Origin: UBA4742 sp963785815
GTDB lineage: Bacteria; Actinomycetota; Acidimicrobiia; Acidimicrobiales; Acidimicrobilacustridaceae
DNA length: 64,000 nt
Assembly: GCA_963785815.1 (NCBI GenBank)
Contig: CAWAWN010000002.1
Coordinates: 558,001 to 622,000 of the forward strand
Reading direction: 5' to 3'
Shown: positions 55,224-62,787 of the stretch, piece after piece
Numbering within the stretch: the stretch's first letter is position 1
Layout of the letters: every line of letters starts with the position of its first letter
The notes under the pieces: model-generated
Told to the model about the DNA's origin: nothing
The model's input: only the letters and a program-made list of their open reading frames with translations
The model's database searches: none
Made by a program: the position numbers and the translations under genes

Positions 55224-55580
55224 ATGGCGCCACGGGCAGGGATGCGGGCCACGTCGTCGGCATCGAGGACGAAGTCGACCACGAGGTTCGGCGACGGTGG
55301 CCAGGTGCTCCCGCTGCTGGTCCTGGTCGTGCTGGTCGGCATGGCCGTGGCGTTGGCCATGGCCCGGCTGGGTGGTGAGGTGGTCGACCGGGCTCGGGCC
55401 CGCACGGCCGCCGACGCCGCCGCGCTGGCCGGCGTGAGCGGGGGACGGTCCGCGGCCGAGGCTGCGGCCCAGGCCGACGGCGGACGCCTCGTGCACTTCG
55501 TGTCGGCCGACGGCGCCACCGAGGTCGAGGTGCGGGTGGCCGACGAGATGGCCACCGCCCGAGCCCGCCCGGGTCCCTGA
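55224..55580 (+). CDS. TadE/TadG-like membrane-anchored protein
   Basis: 118 residues. The pseudopilin-like start GDGGQVLPLLVLVVLVGMAVALAMARLGGEVVDRARARTAADAAALAGVSGG has the hydrophobic span and RARTAADAAALA pattern of Flp-pilus helper proteins. The remainder is short (DGATEVEVRVADEM). ATG 55224 follows GGAGGTGGG; GTG 55209 is possible. Other pilus genes are absent from the window. Confidence 0.7.
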   Translation: MAPRAGMRATSSASRTKSTTRFGDGGQVLPLLVLVVLVGMAVALAMARLGGEVVDRARARTAADAAALAGVSGGRSAAEAAAQADGGRLVHFVSADGATEVEVRVADEMATARARPGP

Positions 55581-55717
55581 ACCCGAGTGTTCCGGCACCC
55601 CGGGCTCGAGCGCACACAGCTGGTCACCAGATCGGTGGAACGCCACCGATGGCCAGCGACCGCTCGGAACCCAAGTGGATCAGGGCCCCCCGACACGCTA
55701 CGGTCCATGCGCTCCAA

Positions 55718-55791
55718 GGGGCTATAGCTCAGTCGGTTAGAGCGCATCCCTGATAAGGATGAGGTCGTTGGTTCGATTCCAACTAGCCCCA
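55718..55791 (+). tRNA. tRNA-Ile (anticodon GAT)
   Basis: 74 nt. Acceptor GGGGCTA pairs with TAGCCCC, D stem GCTC/GAGC, anticodon stem CATCC/GGATG with loop CTGATAA (GAT), T loop TTCGATT, discriminator A. No encoded CCA (next bases are CCC). tRNA-Ile after gyrA is typical of actinobacteria; the usual tRNA-Ala neighbour is not seen. Confidence 0.97.
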
Positions 55792-55843
55792 CCCTCCTTG
55801 GCGCTCCACCCGCCGGCGTGTCCCGCCTAGTCTGGTCGCCGCC

Positions 55844-56467
55844 ATGACCCTGAACCGCCTTGCTGCCACCGCGGCCCTGGCTCGACGGGCCGGTCTGGCC
55901 TCGGGTGTGGTGCTCGAGCTCGGCGTGGGCGAGTACCCCTACGCCCGGTCGGCGACCACCGTCTCGCTCGACATCGACCTGACCTACGGCCCCGACGCCC
56001 AGGGCGACGCCCACGCCCTGCCCTTCGCCACCGCCAGCTTCGACACGGTGGTGGCGTCCCAGGTGTTCGAGCACCTCCACACTCCGGCGCGGGCGCTCGG
56101 CGAGGTGGCCCGGGTGCTGCGTCCTGGGGGACGGTTGGTGCTGGCCGTCCCGTTCCTGTACTTCGTCCACCAGGCGCCCCACGACTACCAGCGCCTGACC
56201 CGCTTCGGACTGGAGCACCTCTTCGCCGACCAGCCCTTCGACATCGAGATCGACGCCTTCGGTGGCCGTCTGCCAGCCGCGTTCGATCTGCTGTTCACCT
56301 CGACCAGCTCGTCGAGCGTGCCCCGGCGCGCCCTGCGCAAGCTGCGCAAGACCGTCGCCCCGCCGCGGCCCCAGGAGGTCACTCGCCTGGGGCGCTGGCT
56401 GGCCGACCGGGATCCCCACGAGTTCCCCATGGGCTACGTGGTGGTCGGCACCCGGCTGGCCTCGTGA
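55844..56467 (+). CDS. class I SAM-dependent methyltransferase
   Basis: 207 residues. LELGVGEYPYARSATTVSLDIDLTYGPDAQGDAHALPFATASFDTVVASQVFEHLHTPARAL contains motif I (ELGVG) and the DTVVASQVFEHL block of UbiE/type 11 methyltransferases; PGGRLVLAVPF follows. No transmembrane part. Substrate unknown. Fifty-odd bases after tRNA-Ile. Confidence 0.85.
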   Translation: MTLNRLAATAALARRAGLASGVVLELGVGEYPYARSATTVSLDIDLTYGPDAQGDAHALPFATASFDTVVASQVFEHLHTPARALGEVARVLRPGGRLVLAVPFLYFVHQAPHDYQRLTRFGLEHLFADQPFDIEIDAFGGRLPAAFDLLFTSTSSSSVPRRALRKLRKTVAPPRPQEVTRLGRWLADRDPHEFPMGYVVVGTRLAS

Positions 56468-56605
56468 GCCGGCCCGGCCGGTCGTCGCGCTAGGGTTCCC
56501 CCTCTCGTCGCGGCTGCGACGGGACCGGACCTGCCGTGTGGCGCGGCAGGACGAGGGGCACCGTGCCGTCTCCCCGGTTGTCGGATCGTCTCTCGAGGTG
56601 GCCAG

Positions 56606-56743
56606 ATGAAGATGCTGCGCCGGGCGCTGGTGGCCCTGGGGATCGCCGGGGCCATCGCCGCGGTGCTGCGCGTGCGCGGGTCCGGCGGCACCCCGCCCCA
56701 GGAGGGTGGCTGGCGCGAGCTCGTCGACGGGGACCAGCCCTGA
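56606..56743 (+). CDS. 45-residue single-span membrane protein
   Basis: ATG 56606 to TGA 56743. Basic start (MKMLRRALV), one span (residues 7-22, LVALGIAGAIAAVLRV), then GGTPPQEGGWRELVDGDQP. GAGGTGG lies five bases ahead and G/C third positions are strong. Function unknown. Confidence 0.6.
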   Translation: MKMLRRALVALGIAGAIAAVLRVRGSGGTPPQEGGWRELVDGDQP

Positions 56744-56762
56744 TCTCGTCGCCACACCAGCC

Positions 56763-57766
56763 ATGACCACCGTCGCGGTGCTGGGTGTGGGCGCGGTGGG
56801 GGCGCGGGTGGCCCGCCAGCTGCTGTCCACCGAGGGGGTGGACGAGGTGGTGCTGCGCGACGAGCGGGGACCCCGCCTCGAGACCATCGCCCGATCGCTG
56901 GGCGAGGGAGCCATCATCGATCCGGCCCCCTTCGCCGACTCGGTGGAGGGCGAGGTGGTGGTGCTGGCCGGTCCTGCGGGCGACCACGGGGCACTGGCCC
57001 GCCGGGCCGTGGCCCAAGGCCAGTCCGTCGTGTCCACCTCCGATGCGGTGGCCGACGTCCGGGCTCTGCTCGACCTCGACGTCGAGGCCCGAGAGCGCGG
57101 CGTGGTGGTAGTGGTGGGCGCCGGCTTCGGACCCGGCTTGACCTGCGTGCTGGCCGCCCGGGCCGCGGCCGGATTCGACTCGGTGGACGAGGTGCACGTG
57201 GCCAAGGTCGGCACCGGTGGGCCCGCCTGTGCCCGCCAGCACCACCAGGCGTTGGGCGGCACGTCGGTCGACTGGCGCGACGGGGGCTGGGTGCACCGAC
57301 CGTCGGGCAGCGGGCGGGAGCTGTGCTGGTTCCCGGATCCGGTCGGTCCCGAGGACTGCTACCGCGCCGCGCTGCCCGATGCCCTGTTGCTGGTGCCGGC
57401 CTTCGCCGGGGTGCACCGGGTCACCGCCCGGCTGGCCGCCACCCGGCGGGATCGCCTGACCGCCCGGCTTCCCATGATGCGCCCGCCCCACCCCGAAGGC
57501 GGGCCCGGCGCGGTACGGGTGGAGGTGCGCGGCCGACGAGGCGCCAGCCGGGACGTGACGGTGCTCGGCTCGATGGATCGCCCGGCGGTGGCGGCTGGCG
57601 CGGTGGCGGCCCTGGCCGCCCTGCGGGCGGTCGGGGGGAGACCACCCGGTTCGGCGCAGCCGGGCTGGCCGAGTTGGTCGAACCGGTGTCCTTCCTCGGC
57701 GATCTGCGGCGTCGAGGGGTGCGCTCAGCGGTCTTCCAACGCAATGCAGGCGGCGGATCTGCCTGA
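56763..57766 (+). CDS. saccharopine dehydrogenase-like NAD(P)-binding protein, apparently frameshifted near its end
   Basis: Starts TTVAVLGVGAVGARVARQLL (Rossmann loop), LRDERGPRLETIA, VVLAGPAGDHGALARRAVAQGQSVVSTSDAVADV, VVVVGAGFGPGLTCVLAARAA. These fit a saccharopine dehydrogenase NADP-binding fold. At the G run 57633-57638 the coding bias passes into another frame reading ETTRFGAAGLAELVEPVSFL to GGGSA, ending 57766. If the run had seven G the frame would be continuous (about 334 residues). In the given sequence the first frame runs on to 57791 with an unnatural tail. Confidence 0.65.
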
Positions 57767-57801
57767 CGTCGGTCCGGTGTTTGCCCACTGATGGACGCAA
57801 G

Positions 57802-57905
57802 TTATCCACAGAATGAGGCTGAACGACTCAGGTGTATGGGTCGCACGGCCTACGGCGCAACCACCGCACGTAGTAGCAGGTCACAGCGTTACCACGGAAC
57901 GTGGT
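57802..57905. promoter_or_regulatory. perfect DnaA box and palindrome upstream of a sigma factor gene
   Basis: TTATCCACA at 57802-57810 is an exact consensus DnaA box. ACCACG-GAA-CGTGGT at 57891-57905 is a 6-bp inverted repeat. The 57792-58013 gap is markedly AT-richer than its surroundings (TTTATTCGAACTACACACATG region) and holds no gene. Confidence 0.45.
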
Positions 57906-58013
57906 TTATTCGAACTACACACATGAAATTCACCGGAATTCAGCTCAACTCCTAAAGTTCTCCCCAGGGCGCGACGAAGACTCGGTGCGTTGGAGCGAGG
58001 GAGGGCGACCGCC

Positions 58014-58853
58014 ATGACGACCACCAAGACCGAGACCCAAGAGCTGTCCCGGCTCATCGAAGAGCACCTGCCCCTGGTGAAGCACATCGTGTTCCAGGTG
58101 GCGGTGCACTTCCCCCGACACGTGGACCGCGACGAGCTGGCCCGAGCTGGCGCGCTGGGCCTGGTCGAGGCCGCCCGCCGCTATGACGAGTCCCGGGGCG
58201 TGCCCTTCGACCGCTTCGCCGCGCAGCGCATCCGGGGGGCCATCCTCGACGCCGTCCGCGCCGCCGACTGGGCGCCGCGGTCGGTGCGCACGCTCGCTCG
58301 CCGCCTCGAATCGGTCGAGCAGCGCCTGGCCACCGAGTTGGGCCGCATCCCCTCGTCACCGGAGATGGCCAGCGCCCTCGGCATGTCCGACCAGGAGCTG
58401 GCCCGGCTGCGGGATCGCCTGTTCCGCTCCGTGGTGCTCGCCCTGGAGCACGAGGTCAACGACGCCGGCGATGAGGACCTGACCCTGGTCGACGTGCTGC
58501 GCGACCGCAGCACGGTCGAACCGCTCGAGGAGCTCGAGAGCCGCGAGCTGCACGCCTACCTCCGTGACGCCATCCACCTGCTGCCCGAGCGCCACCGCCT
58601 GGTGATCGTCGGCTACTTCCTGGAGAACCGCACCTCCCAGGAGCTGGCTCGCTTCTTGGGTGTGACCGAGTCGCGGGTGTCGCAGCTGCGCTCCGAGGCC
58701 CTCACCATGCTCAAGGACGGCATCGAGGCGCAGTACGCCGGACCGGTGGCGCCGCCCGAGGCGAGCATCGGCCGGGTGGCGCGTCGCAAGGCCAGCTACG
58801 CCTCGGCCATCGCCGAGGCCAGCGCCTGGCAGAACCGCCTCAGCGCGGTCTAG
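58014..58853 (+). CDS. FliA/WhiG-type (sigma-28 group) RNA polymerase sigma factor
   Basis: 279 residues. Region 2: LIEEHLPLVKHIVFQVAVHFPRHVDRDELARAGALGLVEAARRYDESRGVPFDRFAAQRIRGAILDAVRAADWAPRSVR; region 3: EQRLATELGRIPSSPEMASALGMS; region 4: LLPERHRLVIVGYFLENRTSQELARFLGVTESRVSQLRSEAL. This is the FliA/WhiG/SigB-like alternative sigma layout. ATG 58014 has GAGGGAGGG about 8 bases ahead. No flagellar genes are in the window, so motility, development or stress could be the target. Confidence 0.9.
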   Translation: MTTTKTETQELSRLIEEHLPLVKHIVFQVAVHFPRHVDRDELARAGALGLVEAARRYDESRGVPFDRFAAQRIRGAILDAVRAADWAPRSVRTLARRLESVEQRLATELGRIPSSPEMASALGMSDQELARLRDRLFRSVVLALEHEVNDAGDEDLTLVDVLRDRSTVEPLEELESRELHAYLRDAIHLLPERHRLVIVGYFLENRTSQELARFLGVTESRVSQLRSEALTMLKDGIEAQYAGPVAPPEASIGRVARRKASYASAIAEASAWQNRLSAV

Positions 58854-58858
58854 TTCTC

Positions 58859-59060
58859 TGGCCCTCTGGTCGGCGAAGCCTCCCGGCGGGCGCCTTCGGC
58901 ATCTGGGTTCCCCGTCGCGAGCGGCTTCGCGTTGCTCCGCCGCGTGATCTGGTCGGCGAAGCCTCCCGGCGGGCGCCTTCGGCATCTGGGTTCCCCGTCG
59001 CGAGCGGCTTCGCGTTGCTCCGCCGCGTGATCGGGTCGGCGAAGCCTCCCGGCGGGCGCC
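58859..59060. repeat. dispersed intergenic repeat family, locus D (three units, 83-bp period)
   Basis: TGGTCGGCGAAGCCTCCCGG occurs at 58867, 58950 and (first base changed) 59033, an exact 83-bp period, with shared words GGCATCTGGGTTCCCCGTCG and GAGCGGCTTCGCGTTGCTCC. It follows the sigma factor gene. Confidence 0.9.
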
Positions 59061-59108
59061 TGCCAACACCCCTTGCTCCAGCTTAGTAATCGTGTAAGTA
59101 TGTAATCC

Positions 59109-59639
59109 ATGACAACGACGCGGGTGTGGTCGATCGGTGAGGTGCGCAGCTGGTTCGCCGGGCGGATGCCCGATGCCTGGTTCTCGGCCTCACCCGACGT
59201 GACCGCTGACCGCGACGAGATCCTGGTCGTGGGTGACCTGGAGGCGCCGGCGGCGGCCAGCGGGTTGAGCGACGACGAGGCCGAGGTGGCCCACCGGGCT
59301 CGCATCAGCGGCTTCCGCGAGGACACCCGCGACCACCGCGTCCGCATCGCCCGCGAGGCGGAGGTGCTGTGGGGTCGCAAGGTGTCCTGGGGCGCGCGCT
59401 GCGGTCCGGTCGAGGAGCTGTTCACCACCCACAGCGCCCCGGTGATGACCCGGCTGCGCATGCGGGAGCGGGCCGTCCTCGACACCCTCATCGACGCGGG
59501 TGTGGCCCGCAGCCGCAGCGAGGCGTTGGCCTGGTGCGTCCGGCTCGTCGACCGGCACCAGGGGGAGTGGATCGGTCAGCTCCGCGAGGCCATGTCGGCG
59601 GTGGAGCAGATCCGCGCCGACGGGCCCGACCGCCAGTAG
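59109..59639 (+). CDS. hypothetical protein with a possible ribbon-helix-helix-like tail
   Basis: 176 residues, family not recognised. Acidic middle; the end reads RERAVLDTLIDAGVARSRSEALAWCVRLVDRHQGEWI, in which the pattern LDTLIDAGVARSRSEAL resembles a ribbon-helix-helix DNA-binding unit. ATG 59109 follows an AT-rich leader (TTAGTAATCGTGTAAGTATG), the likely promoter. Strong coding bias. Confidence 0.6.
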   Translation: MTTTRVWSIGEVRSWFAGRMPDAWFSASPDVTADRDEILVVGDLEAPAAASGLSDDEAEVAHRARISGFREDTRDHRVRIAREAEVLWGRKVSWGARCGPVEELFTTHSAPVMTRLRMRERAVLDTLIDAGVARSRSEALAWCVRLVDRHQGEWIGQLREAMSAVEQIRADGPDRQ

Positions 59640-59653
59640 CCGGGGCGGCCGCG

Positions 59654-59935
59654 TCAGCCGGCGGAGGCGGCGGGCGGTCCCGCCTCGCCCGTCGCCGAAG
59701 GCGCGACCGACGACGCGTCGGCGTCGCGCTCGGTGCGAGGCCGGCGATGGTGCAGGTAGAGCAGGACACCGCCCACCAGGATCACCAGGTTGACCAGGAT
59801 CACCATCACCAGGCCGGTGGTGTTGCTGGGATCGCTGGTGGCCAGCTTGGGGTCGCCGAGCGGGAAGGTCGTCACGGTGCTGCCCAGGGTGTGGGCCACC
59901 GGCGTGACCGCCAGCACGGGCAGCAGCAGGCTCAT
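59654..59935 (-). CDS. small membrane protein
   Basis: 93 residues. Hydrophobic start (LLLPVLAVTPVAHTLG) may be a signal peptide; a second span near residue 42-60 (GLVMVILVNLVILVGGVLLYL) is followed by HHRRPRTER and a polar Ala/Ser tail. Not a named family. Converges with the preceding gene. The 59936-60077 gap holds nothing. Confidence 0.6.
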   Translation of the reverse strand: MSLLLPVLAVTPVAHTLGSTVTTFPLGDPKLATSDPSNTTGLVMVILVNLVILVGGVLLYLHHRRPRTERDADASSVAPSATGEAGPPAASAG

Positions 59936-60077
59936 GGCCGGTGCTTCGATGAGTTGGGGGGATCCACGGCCATGGCTGCACGGTATCGGTCCCCGAGCGA
60001 CCACGGCCATCGGGGCCGCCGGCTCCGCCCATCCGGCTGGTCGGCCTCGTCGCCGCCCCTGCCGTAGCGTCAGGGGG

Positions 60078-60629
60078 ATGACGGGCCAGGTGATCATCCT
60101 GACGGGGCCGCCCGGGTCGGGGAAGACGACGGTGGCCGCCATCCTGGCCAGCCAGGCGGCCACCCCGACGGTCCACCTGGTGACCGACCAGTTCTATCGG
60201 GCCATCCGCACAGGGTTCGTCCCGCCCTACCTGCCCGAGGCCGGGACGCAGAACGAGGTGGTGATCGAGGTGATCACCGCCAGCGTGAGCGCCTATGCCC
60301 GCGGCGGCTACGACGTCGTGGTCGATGGCATCGTCGGGCCCTGGTTCCTCGACCCGTTCCGGGCCATGGCCGAACGTCACGAGCTGCACCTGTCCTACGT
60401 CGTGCTCCGCCCCGACCTGGACACGGCGCTGGCCCGGGCGCGGGCCCGGGGTGGCGGGGAGCTCGATGATGCCGAGGCCATCACCGGCCTCCACCACGCC
60501 TTTGCCCAGCTCGATGCGCTCGAGACCCACGTCCTCGACTCAACGGGGATGGACGCGTCGACCACCGCGGCGGAGGTCCAGCGCCTCGTGATCTCGGGGC
60601 GCGGCAGACTCGGCTGCCCTGATGGCTAG
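60078..60629 (+). CDS. P-loop kinase-like protein (AAA_33/chloramphenicol phosphotransferase-like)
   Basis: 183 residues. VIILTGPPGSGKTTVAAIL is Walker A; VHLVTDQFYRAI and YDVVVDGIVGPWF follow, as in small-molecule kinases. TAGCGT lies just upstream and no separate ribosome site is spaced correctly, suggesting a leaderless start. Its end overlaps the convergent IMPase gene by 4 bases. Substrate unknown. Confidence 0.75.
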   Translation: MTGQVIILTGPPGSGKTTVAAILASQAATPTVHLVTDQFYRAIRTGFVPPYLPEAGTQNEVVIEVITASVSAYARGGYDVVVDGIVGPWFLDPFRAMAERHELHLSYVVLRPDLDTALARARARGGGELDDAEAITGLHHAFAQLDALETHVLDSTGMDASTTAAEVQRLVISGRGRLGCPDG

Positions 60630-61384
60630 GAGCAGGCACCGGCCAGCCGGGGCAGGTCGCGGAAGCGGGCCAACCACTCGTCGTGGAGCAGTCCGTTGGT
60701 GGCCAGGCCGCTCCCGCCCAGTCGGCCGTCGCCGCCGTCCAGGTCGGTGAAGCGTCCACCGGCCTCGGCCAGGATCACGGGCATGGGGGCCACGTCCCAC
60801 CGGGCGACCACCGGATCGCACATGGCGTCGACCCGGCCGGTGGCGACCAGGGCGTAGCCGTACCCGTCCCCCCAGGTCCGCATGGCGGCGCCGCTGTCGC
60901 GGGCAGCCGAGACCATGGCGTCGCTCCAGTAGTCGTAGCCCGTGGCGCACAGGTACGAGCCGGCGACCCGATCCCGGTCGCTGACCCGGGCCGGGCGACC
61001 GTCCACGAAGCAGCCGAGCCCCCGGCCGGCGTAGACCGTCTCCCCCAGCGCCGGCAGGTTGATGACCCCGATGGCCGAGCCGTCCCCGTCCTCCACCGCC
61101 AGCAGGTTGCAGTACAGCGGCACGCCGTGGGTGAAGGCCTTGGTGCCGTCGATGGGGTCGATGATCCAGGTGCGCCCCGAGCCCCCCGCCGTGTCCGCCT
61201 CCTCCTCGCCCACCACGGCGTCGTCGGGGAAGCGCCTGGCGATCTCCTCGCGCAGAAAGCGCTCGGCGGCCTTGTCGGCCGCGGTCACCGGCGTGCCGTC
61301 GCCCTTGCGGTCGACGGCCAGGTCGTCGGATCGGAACCAGCGCAGCGTCAGGTCGCCGGCCTGTCGGACCAGGTCGACGGCCAC
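60626..61384 (-). CDS. inositol monophosphatase family protein (HisN/SuhB-like)
   Basis: 252 residues from GTG 61384. Metal motifs: GEEEAD near residue 60, WIIDPIDGTKAF near 75, and ARWDVAPM near 195. Homologues carry about 15-25 more N-terminal residues; the same frame upstream reads AIPSAELAELLDV but has no start codon. One extra G in the 7-G run at 61434-61440 would link it to ATG 61461. Such enzymes dephosphorylate inositol phosphate or histidinol phosphate. Confidence 0.83.
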   Translation of the reverse strand: MAVDLVRQAGDLTLRWFRSDDLAVDRKGDGTPVTAADKAAERFLREEIARRFPDDAVVGEEEADTAGGSGRTWIIDPIDGTKAFTHGVPLYCNLLAVEDGDGSAIGVINLPALGETVYAGRGLGCFVDGRPARVSDRDRVAGSYLCATGYDYWSDAMVSAARDSGAAMRTWGDGYGYALVATGRVDAMCDPVVARWDVAPMPVILAEAGGRFTDLDGGDGRLGGSGLATNGLLHDEWLARFRDLPRLAGACS

Positions 61385-61638
61385 GTCGAGCAGCTCGGCC
61401 AGCTCCGCGCTCGGGATCGCGGGCCCGGACGGCGGGGGGGAGGAGCTCCGGGGGGCGTCATGCCCGCATCATCGCACCCCGCCGGACCCGCCGGACCCGC
61501 CGTGGCTCGCGGGGTTCGGCGGAGTGGGTCGGCGGAGTGGGTCGACAGGTGGTGCTGTTAGCCTCCGGCCGACCAGCCTGCCCGCTCGGTCCACCAACGT
61601 GGCTCGTCCACCCCGCCCGTCGTCGATCGGAGCCCGTC

Positions 61639-62739
61639 ATGCGCGCCGCAGTCCTGGAGGCACCCGGCACCCCGCTCGAGGTCTACGACGACGTGGTTAT
61701 CGACGAGCCCCACGCCGGGGAGGTGCTCATCCGGGTGGCGCACTGCGGCGTGTGCCACAGCGACCTCAGCCTGGTCGACGGCGACCTGCCGCCGTTGGTC
61801 CCGGTGGTGCTTGGCCACGAGGCCTCCGGCATGGTCGAGGCCCTCGGGCCGGGGGTGACCGACCTGGCCGTGGGGGATCACGTCGTGCTGACGCCCTGCC
61901 CGCCGTGCGGACGCTGCTACTGGTGCCTGCGGGGCGAGGCCAGCAGCTGCGTGAACAGCCTGTCGATGATGAGCTCCACCCACCTCGACGGCGGCACCCG
62001 GTTGAGCCGGGGGGGCCAGACCATCTACCGGGGGCTGGCCGTGGCCGCCTTCGCCGAGCAGGTGGTCATCCAGCAGGAGGGCGCCGTGCGCATCGACCCC
62101 GACGTGGCCCTGGACGTGGCCTGCGTGATCGGGTGCGCGGTGCAGACCGGCGTGGGCGCCGCCCTCTACACGGCCGGCCTGCGTGCCGGCGACACCGCCG
62201 CGGTGCTGGGACTCGGTGGGATCGGCCTGTCGATCGTCCAGGGTGCCCGGCTGGCGGGCGCCTCGGTGATCATCGCCTCGGACCCGGTGGCCGAGCGCCG
62301 GGCCGCCGCGCTGCGCCTCGGTGCCACCCACGCCATCGATCCCCAGGTCGACGACGTGACCACGCTGGCCATGGACCTGACCGGCGGCATCGGGGTCGAC
62401 GTGGCCTTCGACGCCGTGGGTCGCCCGGCCCTGATCAACGCAGGCCTGGACGCCACCCGCCTGGGCGGGACCACCGTCATGGTGGGCGTCGCCCCGCTCG
62501 ACCAGCAGCTGGTCATCGAGTCCCCGACCGTCTTCGCGGCCACGGCCAAGCGCCTCATCGGCTGCCTGCTGGGCAGCGTCAACTCTCGGCGCGACATCCC
62601 TCGGTTGGTCTCGCTGTGGCAGGCGGGTCGGCTCGACCTGGAGGGCCTCATAACCGGCCACCAGCCGCTGGCCGAGATCAACCAGGCGTTCGACGACCTG
62701 CGCGCCAGCCGGGGCATCCGCACCGTGATCGACATCTGA
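61639..62739 (+). CDS. zinc-dependent alcohol dehydrogenase (Zn-ADH/MDR family)
   Basis: 366 residues. Catalytic zinc: HCGVCHSDLSL and GHEASGMVEALG; structural zinc CPPCGRCYWCLRGEASSC; cofactor loop VLGLGGIGLSIVQGARLAGASVIIASD. Full-length MDR dehydrogenase oxidising alcohols with NAD(P). ATG 61639. Substrate unknown; related actinobacterial proteins include mycothiol- or lipid-linked dehydrogenases. Confidence 0.9.
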   Translation: MRAAVLEAPGTPLEVYDDVVIDEPHAGEVLIRVAHCGVCHSDLSLVDGDLPPLVPVVLGHEASGMVEALGPGVTDLAVGDHVVLTPCPPCGRCYWCLRGEASSCVNSLSMMSSTHLDGGTRLSRGGQTIYRGLAVAAFAEQVVIQQEGAVRIDPDVALDVACVIGCAVQTGVGAALYTAGLRAGDTAAVLGLGGIGLSIVQGARLAGASVIIASDPVAERRAAALRLGATHAIDPQVDDVTTLAMDLTGGIGVDVAFDAVGRPALINAGLDATRLGGTTVMVGVAPLDQQLVIESPTVFAATAKRLIGCLLGSVNSRRDIPRLVSLWQAGRLDLEGLITGHQPLAEINQAFDDLRASRGIRTVIDI

Positions 62740-62787
62740 CGCGAGGATGGCCACGGCCGTGCCGTCGGGCGTGTCACCATTGGCATC

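Noticed and set aside
55792..55843. tRNA-Ala expected after tRNA-Ile
   Set aside because: Gap is only 52 bp and no cloverleaf can be drawn.
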